A DNA stretch of 64,000 nt. Origin: Sclerotinia nivalis. Taxonomy: Eukaryota > Ascomycota > Leotiomycetes > Helotiales > Sclerotiniaceae. Of this stretch, positions 55,870 to 64,000 are shown in pieces (position 1 is the stretch's first letter; each line of letters begins with the position of its first letter). Below the pieces are notes generated by a model. That model did no database searches. It was given only the letters and a program-made list of their open reading frames with translations, and was not told where the DNA came from. The position numbers and the translations under genes were made by a program. Location: the NCBI GenBank assembly GCA_029531795.1, contig JAPEIS010000001.1, positions 5,642,001-5,706,000 on the forward strand, read 5' to 3'.

Positions 55870-56787
55870 ATGATGAGCGCCGCTCCAATGCTCCTATACT
55901 ATCGATACCCAGCCGACTTGGCTGTTCCTTATCAACGTTACAGTTCCGCTGCATATCCTTCCGTCAGTCTCTATGAGTAAGCGCTCACTCCAGTTCTCGT
56001 TCATTCTTTTTCCCACCCGAAAGTACGATCTCTGCTGCTCAAGCATGATATTGTCATGAATTCGAACCTTTCCAAGTTATAGAATGAACCACAAGTCTTC
56101 TCCCCAATGCGAATGCTGAATATCTCCTTTTTGTTTCCTGTACCCTATCTCCAGAAACTAACACATTTCCCATCACCAGCTCCGATAACGAGCCTCTTCT
56201 TCCCCGTTCTAATCGTCTTTCCGCCCTTTCAACCGCTCCCTATCCCTCACACACCTATTCCCAGCATATGTATGCCGCCCCCTCCTTTCACAACACCCCT
56301 GTAAGCGAAGACTCTATCATTCCCGCCATCGTCATCGATGTAATCCCGGCCGAAAGACGCTACTCCTCTGGCTCAGATAGTAGCCAAAATGATACCATTC
56401 GACCAAGAAGCAAAGCTGGACTAGTCTCCAGACTTGTGAGAAAGAAGAAAGACAAGGCGAAGAATGCTGGGGATGAAAAGGAAAAGAGGTTAACGAAGGT
56501 GGTCTATATGCCCAGGAGAGAGTATGTTATTTCATGATCTTGCCGCAGCTACTACCTTTGAGTGTTCTGTTCCAGTGTTATACGTGGCTTGCCTCTTATG
56601 ATGCAATGCAGAACATACTAATAAAAACCCCCATAGATATCTCAAACATTTCGCCCGAGGTCAAAGTGGTGAATACATAGGCACCGAACCTCATCGCCGC
56701 TGGACAGAAGAAGAGCTAGAACAAACATTTGGAAAGTTCAGACCACCTGCTAAAAGAAATAATGGAATGTTCTGGGCACGAGGTTAA
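55870..56787 (+). CDS. Hypothetical protein, 199 residues, basic
   Basis: I built this three-exon gene from splice signals: 55870-55976, 56180-56521 and 56637-56787, 600 nt in phase (GA/C and GA/A). The ATG context is CCACCATGATG. The protein begins MMSAAPMLLYYRYPADL. It has a Ser/Tyr/Pro-rich middle with an acidic-hydrophobic patch (IIPAIVIDVIPAERRY), then a basic segment (SRLVRKKKDKAKNAGDEKEK). The C-terminus YLKHFARGQSGEYIGTEPHR then RWTEEELEQTFGKFRPP looks well ordered and is the likeliest conserved part. No known domain, signal peptide or membrane segment. The basic stretch could be a nuclear signal. Function unknown. Confidence 0.66.
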
Positions 56788-57147
56788 GATTGTCTCTACA
56801 TAGTTTCTGTTTTATGTGGTTAGGGATAGTATTGATATAGCTAGTAAAAGGGGAACAAGGAAGGTAATGGAATTGGGCACGACACAATTGAAACGGTATG
56901 ATGAATGGATACTGGCTCAGTTTCGGAGCACTATACCCTGGATTTGAATTTGGAATTTGAAAATGGATATTTCACTTTGGTCAGGTCAGAGATACGGAGA
57001 TTGGTAATAGGAAAATAAGGGCTGGGATTGAATCTGTGGAAGTTGAATTTGTTGAATTTGTTACGGTTATTGAGTTTTTAACTTCGTTATTTAGCAAGCA
57101 AGCGTATCAATCAATTCTGTTTCTATAAGTGTATACGCGCATCTATC
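56788..57147. other. Intergenic between convergent genes
   Basis: AT-rich 3' flanks; nothing seen. Confidence 0.5.
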
Positions 57148-59027
57148 TATACTTTCCCAAGAACCTCGTCAAAAATCTCAATCAAGCGATTCACTTCCTC
57201 CACTAAATTCACATATATTAGCTTCATTCATCCTTTCCCGTTCTAAACCCAAAAAGCACAACAGAACACCACAAAAGAAAAGAAAAGAGAAAACTCACAG
57301 CCATTATAATGCACCAAACTAACCCTCACCACTCCCTCCGCTCCCAACCGTAGTACATCCCCACACAACCGATTACTATAAAACATACCCCAACGAATCC
57401 CCACTTCCCCACTACTCTCCTGATCCACCATTTCCACGAACTCCCGACTTCCTTTTCCTTGCACCGTAAAACTAATGGTGCAAACCCTCTTGCTCGTATC
57501 CCAGGATTGTTCGCCGAGGATTTGGATATCGGGACGGGAGAGTAGATATTGCAGGAGAGATTTCTGGAGCGCTTCTTCGTGGAGGCGGATGGATTCCCAG
57601 GATTGCGTGCCGAGGTACTCGATGACTTGGGGGATGGAACTGGTTAGTTCGTAGTTTGAGCCCGCGAGACCGAGTTTGTCGGCGAGGGTTGTGGACTGCG
57701 GTGGAGGGGGGGAGGGTTAGTTGGCTTTTGCAGAGAGGGGTTTCTAGAGGGTGAGAGGAGATTGGAGGAAGGTTGCTTCAGAAAGTGGGGATTTAGGATA
57801 GGGATTGGAGGTTTTTGAAATCAGAAAGCTATGCTCACGGGATTGAAAAAGTGACCGAGGGTTTTAAGGGTTTTAAGGGCCGAAGGAGAGGAATAGAGGA
57901 GAGAAATATGTGGGCCGTAGACTTTGTACCAGCTGAAAGCGTAGAAATCGACGCCTAGGTCTTGGACGTCGAGGGGACGATGAGGGGCATAGGCTACGCC
58001 GTCGACGCAGACAAGTGCACTGGGAATAGTGTGGACGAGATCGGAGACTGTGGGTGAGGTGAGTAGGTGGGAGTTGAGATTTGAGATTTGAGGTGGGTTT
58101 AGAGGGGAGGTTAGATGGGGAAGTTGGGAAAATGGAAAATCAATGGTCAAAATTGATTTGATCATGGTGGATTGCTATGCAAAGGAACAATTTTTGCTTA
58201 CTGGCGCGAATATCGTGGATGGTACCGAGGATGTTAGAGGCGTGGGTGAGGGTTACAAGTGCGGTTTTGGAGGAAAGTAGGGGACGACTAAAACACAAAT
58301 GAATTAATTGTCTGGCCGCAAAGGACTCCGAGAAAAATGCATGTGCCTGACTTGTGTTGGGTAGGGAAAGGAGCAGACAAAATGGAAGGAAGTATGTAAC
58401 CGGAGTTAAAATTTGGAAAATGAGAAATTAGAGGGACGGTTAAACACACAGTGATTCAGGCGTGAGAATGGGGTTGTTGGACGAAGACGGGGTCCACCAT
58501 TTAATAGTAAACTTTTGGGATGCAGCAAGAGCAACCCAGGAGGCAATGTTGGATTCATGATCAATGGATGATATGATCAACTCAGAGTCTGGTGGAAAAT
58601 CGAGAGCCTGAGAAAGGTTTCGAAAATTCTGGGTTGTGCTTGAGCCGAGGACTAGGGGGTAATGTCAGTGCATTGGTTACTCGATGAGGAGAAGGGAATG
58701 AGATTTACCAATATTGGATGGGGATGTATTGATGTATTTTGCCGCTGCTTCATATCCTGTAGCGTAACTTGTATTTGCTTGCTTGCCCACATTATATGAA
58801 CCGCCGAGTTGAACATTGGAATTGATCAGGTAATCATGGATCCTTTATATGTGTGAGATTATCTGTCTGTATATCACATAGGATGAGACAATGTTGCAAT
58901 GGATATCAATATACCTGTCTATAACAGTCCCTAGTGTTTGACTACCGCCCGCATTGTCAAGATACACTTGTTTCTTGTCCAATGCGGGGAAGCATTTTCT
59001 TGTAGCTGTGATATCGAAGGAACTCAT
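57148..59027 (-). CDS. Class V aminotransferase (cysteine-desulfurase-like PLP enzyme)
   Basis: Multi-exon minus-strand gene. Exon 1 is 59027-58915 (MSSFDITATRKCFPALDKKQ, then VYLDNAGGSQ). Exon 2 begins IHDYLINSNVQLGGSYNVGK and ends at NTSPSNI. Exon 3 begins VLGSSTTQNFRNLSQALDF and contains IISSIDHESNIASWVALA. Later exons give SKTALVTLTHASNILG, VCVDGVAYAPHRPLDVQDLG (PLP Asp region) and VDFYAFSWYKVYGPH, whose Lys is the expected Schiff-base residue. Then come the small C-terminal domain with TSSIPQVIEYLG, RVCTISFTVQG and GIRWGMFYSNRL, and the last exon ending EEVNRLIEIFDEVLGKV. The fold is that of class V aminotransferases, close to CsdA-like cysteine desulfurases. The actual reaction is not predictable. 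I did not fix every internal exon boundary. Divergent from TPA1. Confidence 0.8.
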
Positions 59028-59701
59028 CGTCGTTGTATTGTGCTTGGATATATAGCTTTGTAGAAGCAAAAAAGTGCAGGATTGAGTAGGAGTGACAAGA
59101 AGATTGTAGACTTGTCCTTGTTACTTCACGATGGCATGGTTATCATCGGCATGGTTATCATCGGCATGGATAGCAACGTGGGGTTGGTTGAGGGGTCCAA
59201 ATCTAGCTTGCCCAATAGAACTTCATGTTCAAAAATGACGGATAAAGATCAATCAATCAAATTGGCCGAATTTCGCAACCAATTGAGATAAGATATCTTC
59301 TCATTGCTTTTTGACACAATGCAAGGAGCATTGATGGCCGGGTGGCATTGATGTCCAAATCTCAAACTTGAGACTATTCATATATAAAAAGGTCTCCCTG
59401 CAGTGCGTCTGCAGCGCGCAGATGCATGTCTTTATATAGTATTGTCTTTATATAGTATCCAATATCCAATATCATTACACTCCAAATTTATCATTGAAGT
59501 TGTGCAAGTGTCAAGTCCCTTTTTTAAAACCAACTTCAGCGCTTCCAGCTCAACAAAAAATAAACTACACCGCCCTGGCAAAATCGGCATAAGAGAAGCT
59601 TCAAATTTATTATGACCTGATAATCCTGAAAATATTTTATTTCTACAAACCCAAATTGACTCTCTCTATTCTTTCATCCACACATCATCACATTATTAAA
59701 T
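59028..59701. promoter_or_regulatory. Divergent region class V aminotransferase / TPA1
   Basis: Shared 674-bp spacer. It contains a short direct repeat GCATGGTTATCATCG (twice, near 59133 and 59148) and no accepted coding frame. Confidence 0.5.
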
Positions 59702-61796
59702 ATGAAGCGCAAGGCAGATGCTCTATCCAATGGCCAAAATGGCAAAAGTATCCTAAAGAAACGTGCAAAGAAGTGTATGCTTTCCATCGACTTTTCCCTA
59801 TCTGCCCCATGAACTGACTATATCTTGTGCAACAGCATTATCGGATGAAGATGCAAAGAAAGCTTTTAGAAAGGGACTATTCGATAAAGAGATTCTCAAG
59901 AAATATACTAAAGAATATGCCAACTCGGAACCATATAAACACCAAGTTATCAGTCCATTAATCGATGATGCTCTTCTTCGCAGCGTCCGCAATGAAATTC
60001 GAGAAAATGTTCACTTTACACCTAAAGAAACGGATATTTATAAAATTCATCAATCAGGAGACTTGGCAAATTTGGATGGTTTGGATGATGGTGCGCTGGA
60101 AAAATTACCCTCTTTACTCAGACTGCGGGATGCATTGTACTCATCTTCGTTTCGAAAATACGTTGCGAAGATTACGGGTTCTGGGGAATTGAGTGGGAGG
60201 AAAACGGATATGGCTATCAATGTTTATACGCCAGGTTGCCATCTGTTGTGTCATGATGATGTGATTGGGAGTCGGAAAGTCAGTTACATTTTGTACTTGA
60301 CTGATCCAGATGTGGCTTGGAAAGAGGAATGGGGTGGTGCTTTGAGGTTGTTTCCTACCAAAGAGTTTGAGGATGATGGTGTGAAAACTATCACTCCTAG
60401 TCCTGATACTTCGAAGATTATTCCGCCGGCATGGAATCAATTGAGTTTCTTTGCTGTCCAACCTGGTCAGAGTTTCCACGATGTCGAAGAGGTATATCAT
60501 GCCGCAAGCAAAGAACAATTGGAGAAAGATGGTGGTCGAGTTAGAATGGCTGTTAGTGGATGGTTTCATATTCCTCAAATTGGAGAGGAAGGATATGTGA
60601 AGGGAGCTGAAGAGAAATGGGGGAAGAACAGCAGTTTGATGCAATTGCAGGGCAATCCAGATAAATACGACTTCCCAAAAGAAGAACCGACTACAGTGGC
60701 GGAATCTACTGCTGATAATTCCGAGGAGAATGGCCTTGAAGAGGCCGATTTGGATTTCTTACTAAAATACATGGCACCAACTTACCTTACACCGGACACC
60801 TTGGAGCAAGTTGCCGAACGTTTTGAAGAGGAGTCAAATGTTACTCTTGATGGTCTTCTATCGGTCAAGTTCGCGGCCAAAGTTCGAGAATATGTTGAAG
60901 CACAAGAGGCTGCAGGTCTACCAGAAAGCACCGCGGAAATCGAGAAAGGCTCCTGGAAAGTTGCTAAGCCACCTCACAAACATCGTTTCCTTTATCAACA
61001 ACCATCTGATCCTCAAGGCGTCGATAGCAAAGAAGAGATGGATCCAATAGAAGAGATTCTTAATGTTTTACTTCCAAGTACTCAATTTCGAAAATGGCTT
61101 GAGATTGCTACTTCATGTCAAATTGAGAATTACGATCTCTTGGCACGTAGATTTCGCAAGGGTTCAGATTATGCTCTTGCCAAAAATTACGAGGGTAAGC
61201 CAAGACTAGAAGTTGATTTGGGATTGACGCCTACAACTGGATGGGGAGATGATGGTAATGATGACGAAGAAAATGAAGATAGTGAGGGTGATCATGACGA
61301 AGAAGAAGAGGAAGAGGAAGAGGAAGCCAAACCAAAATCCAAGTCCAAGGGGAAAGAGAAGTCAAAAGGAAAGAAAAAGGCACCAGAGCCTAAAAAAGAA
61401 TCTGAGCCTGAACCCGAGGAAGAAGATGATGTTGGAGGTCATTTAGTATTCATGGCAGGCGACGATGGAAATGATGAAGATGCAGCAATTTACAAAGCTG
61501 CTGGGGAGGAAGAAGACGATGGAGTTCTTTTTACCATGCCGGCCTCATGGAATAAAATGAGTATTGTCTTGAGAGATAGTGGTGTGTTGAAGTTCGTCAA
61601 GTACGTTAGCAAAAATGCAAAAGGAGATCGATGGGATATCAGCGGTGCTTTTGGGGTTAAAGAAGAGGAAGATGAGGGTGAAGAAGATGGTGAAGGCAAA
61701 TCTTCACAGGAGACACAAGTCTCACTGGAAGATTCCGATGAAGAAGGGACCTTTAATGGTTTTCCTGACTCGGAACCTGACAGTGATTCGGATTAG
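59702..61796 (+). CDS. TPA1: Prolyl 3,4-dihydroxylase Tpa1/OGFOD1 homologue
   Basis: Fe(II)/2-oxoglutarate dioxygenase that hydroxylates a proline of ribosomal protein uS12 and influences translation termination, as known for yeast Tpa1, S. pombe Ofd1 and human OGFOD1. Exons 59702-59774 and 59836-61796 total 2034 nt (677 residues). The N-terminus MKRKADALSNGQNGKS with KKRAKK is a nuclear-type basic cluster. The catalytic domain has INVYTPGCHLLCHDDVIGSR (HxD iron ligands), SYILYLTDPDVAWKEEWGGALRLF and PGQSFHDVEEV (distal His), then RVRMAVSGWFH (2-oxoglutarate Arg). A second, degenerate double-stranded helix domain follows (PTYLTPDTLEQVAERF). The long, highly acidic and lysine-rich insert (EEEEEEEEEAKPKSKSKGKE) and the acidic end are typical of fungal forms. 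Secure. Confidence 0.9.
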
Positions 61797-64000
61797 TGTA
61801 ATGACGACTCTACGCATGTTCAATTTTGTTTCAATGATAGGATACCCATCTTGGTCCGGCCTCACACATTGTCATATCTCTGTCACATGTGGGGTCATTT
61901 ATGGATAATATTGTACTCTATTGCGGATACGAAATTCGTGTCAAGTTAGCATTGACTTATTTCAACGTATCATATGAATGGAAAATGGTCTATCAACTTT
62001 TTTGTTGCATGTCGAAGTGCATTTCGCATTCGTTTATTAGAGCAACGTGGAGTCTCATAACTCTAATTTGTGAATGACTAGGCCTCCATATCCTAGGCTG
62101 AAGTAAACGCCGAAATAGATGTTGTTTAGCCTGGAGGAAAGGGGCCATCTTTTGACAGGAGGGATCTGCAAACCATGCGATTCATGTTCGTAGTTCATGC
62201 ACGATGACACATATTGGTGTTTGGTTACAGCATCCCCAAGTATCACAGTCGCGATCGAACTCAAGCGTTTTGTCTATAGGTACTACCTAGGTATGCTTCC
62301 AATTTCAACGAAACCAAGCAGCAATCATTTTTACTCGCTCATCCACTTCAAGTAAACCATAATTTTTGAAATCGAATCCACTATCAAGCATTTTTAAGAA
62401 TATCTTCATTTGAGATCTAGCATCCACCATTATTCATTCATCCGCACTAATAAACCAATCAATCAATCACAAACCTTAACGCGTTACCTAACTAGGTAGG
62501 TACAGTACGTACAACGTATGTACAATACTTGATCAAAATTAGCGAATGCGAAAGAGAGTTGGTTGCAAGGTGGTTTGAGCTCGGGTTGTTGGATCACGTG
62601 AAACTGTTACTTTAAAATGGTTTTGTTGCATGTCTTGAAAATGATGATGGGAGAAGTGGAGTAAGTGTTCATTCACCACCACCACGAGAAATTGGGAGGG
62701 AGGAAGGGTTTCACCGCTTTCTTTTTTCTGGGGCAGAATTTGTAAGGTTAGGGATGAGTGGATGGATGGATGGAATGTGATTTTGAATTTTGAATTTTAT
62801 AATTACATCAGGTTTTGGATAACTGGGCACTGGTTGGTACATGGTAAGGTAGAGGTGTATATACTACCTAGGTATATATATTTTATAGAGAGATGTCAAT
62901 GAGAAATTGTAATATTTCCCCAACTTCATATAAGGAGATTCGTAACTTGCAAATGGATTACAGCCGGAGCAAATCCCTTGTTCTAAATCCGAATCCAAAA
63001 AACATGAAGGCAGCGGCAACAGCAACAGCAACGGACCGATATTTCATTCCTTCCCGCCGGTGGAGGACATGCTACGACCTCAACTCTTCTTCTCATTTCG
63101 GATTCCCATGGTATCGTTCACTCCCCAGCCGCGATGAATTTGTATAGTTCTATGGGACGAAAATTGATGAGAACGGGAGGTGATTATCTTCTCAAGAGCA
63201 GAAGGATTTGTGAGATGAAACTTTCCCATCTGAATTGCATCCATCAGACTCCGTACTTTTTACCGATTACTGTCGGAATATGCGTTGAATTGTGGTTTGT
63301 AATTGGAGGTTGTCATATAAAAGTTATATGAGAGACTCTTTACTCGGATGTTGCCTAGATTTTCTAGGTGTTCTTATATTCGTTATGTTTTATTTGGTTG
63401 TTATTGTTATATCTGTTTACATGTTCCATAGAGCTAAAGATGACGATATGGTATTTGGGTGGAAATTTACTCTTCATAATAGTGTGGATTGTGTACTAGG
63501 TATACGTGGATTAAGAACAAAGTGAGTTGGATGAGAGGGAAGGTTTGGAAGGGAAAATGAATGCGAGGAGCCAAACTTGTTGAAGAATCGTGTTCCTGGT
63601 GGAGTATAGAGGTATGTGGATGTTGAAGTTTAAGAAAGGTATGTATGACTTTTCTGTGGTTTTGAGTATCTGTGAAATGATAATTGGGATGGAAAGTTCA
63701 ACCTGAAATCTAAGTTTGGTTTTGAATTATTGTTTTCCAATGTCGACTTTTGCGGAGACATTACAAGTCTAAATGATCTTTATACATGCATATTCTTCCA
63801 TGAACTTCTCATATATATCTTCTTCAGTTTATTATCATGACACGCAAGCAGGTTTAAGTATACATACCTAGGAGATATGGATATCCTCCAAGATTACATA
63901 TAAGTACGATATCTAGAAATGGGCGTTGGAACCTACAGACTCTTCAACCATTCTACCACTCCATACTGTATGCACCTCGGAACCAGAAACCATACAAGTG
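61797..64000. other. Right-end intergenic region, AT-rich, TACCTAGGTA motifs
   Basis: No supportable gene in 2.2 kb. The region has TA-rich tracts, two exact TACCTAGGTA decamers (62284-62293 and 62865-62874) and related partial copies. A Met-initiated frame at 62893-63147 lacks any domain or codon support. Confidence 0.45.

Noticed and set aside
62893..63147. 84-codon frame near the right end
   Set aside because: No domain, poor context and no intron or neighbour evidence.
1..64000. tRNA genes, rRNA, CRISPR arrays, bacterial insertion sequences
   Set aside because: I scanned for T-loop (GGTTCGAATCC-like) words, direct-repeat/spacer arrays and transposase frames and found none that holds up.

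Overview
The window is nuclear DNA of a filamentous ascomycete. Genes are interrupted by short introns (roughly 45-120 nt) with GT..AG ends and CTAAC-like branch sites. Intergenic AT-rich spacers are long, the housekeeping set is plainly eukaryotic (CCT4, RPT1, TRM6, ARPC3, PMT4, RPE1, TPA1), and there is a plant-wall-degrading complement (GH45-CBM1, AA9, GH43, CYP53-type P450). Protein flavour and the secreted enzymes fit a Leotiomycete such as Botrytis or Sclerotinia. That assignment is inference; no marker gene is present.

Layout. 0.4-6.7 kb: METTL25/RRNAD1-type methyltransferase (+), CCT4 (-) and RPT1 (+), the last two sharing a 395-bp divergent promoter. 6.9-8.1 kb: an aminoglycoside-phosphotransferase-like gene broken by a nonsense codon, followed by a decayed second copy of its 3' end. 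9.6-10.8 kb: secreted GH45 endoglucanase with a CBM1. 11.8-15.7 kb: a zinc-finger/RidA fusion (-) divergent from PMT4 (+). 16.8-17.6 kb: NAD(P)-binding reductase-like gene. 18.3-19.9 kb: unknown protein with a small internal repeat. 20.6-25.3 kb: GH43 glycosidase and a MINDY deubiquitinase, both minus. 26.2-28.1 kb: TRM6. 28.4-29.2 kb: ARPC3. 30.5-32.6 kb: isochorismatase-like hydrolase and a multiply frameshifted 3-beta-HSD-type pseudogene. 33.3-34.2 kb: AA9 lytic polysaccharide monooxygenase. 36.5-37.5 kb: coiled-coil protein with 87-bp tandem repeats and a displaced second half. 38.6-41.5 kb: 959-residue methyltransferase. 44.2-46.4 kb: MGQRHQ-type unknown protein. 47.5-48.4 kb: small acidic coiled-coil gene running into an 82-bp tandem repeat. 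48.4-51.9 kb: gene-poor AT-rich DNA carrying a relict of the MGQRHQ family. 51.9-53.5 kb: P450. 54.2-55.1 kb: RPE1. 55.9-56.8 kb: unknown conserved-looking protein. 57.1-59.0 kb: class V aminotransferase. 59.7-61.8 kb: TPA1. 61.8-64 kb: no supportable gene.

How the parts relate. Most genes are independent housekeeping units; I see no biosynthetic cluster. GH45, AA9, GH43 and the benzoate-hydroxylase-like P450 fit growth on plant tissue, but they are dispersed and not an operon-like unit. The most unusual features are the RanBP2-finger/RidA fusion with a 14-nt microexon, the relict genes in several states of decay (kinase tail, dehydrogenase, MGQRHQ paralogue), the repeat-bearing coiled-coil genes, and several perfect palindromes in intergenic DNA.
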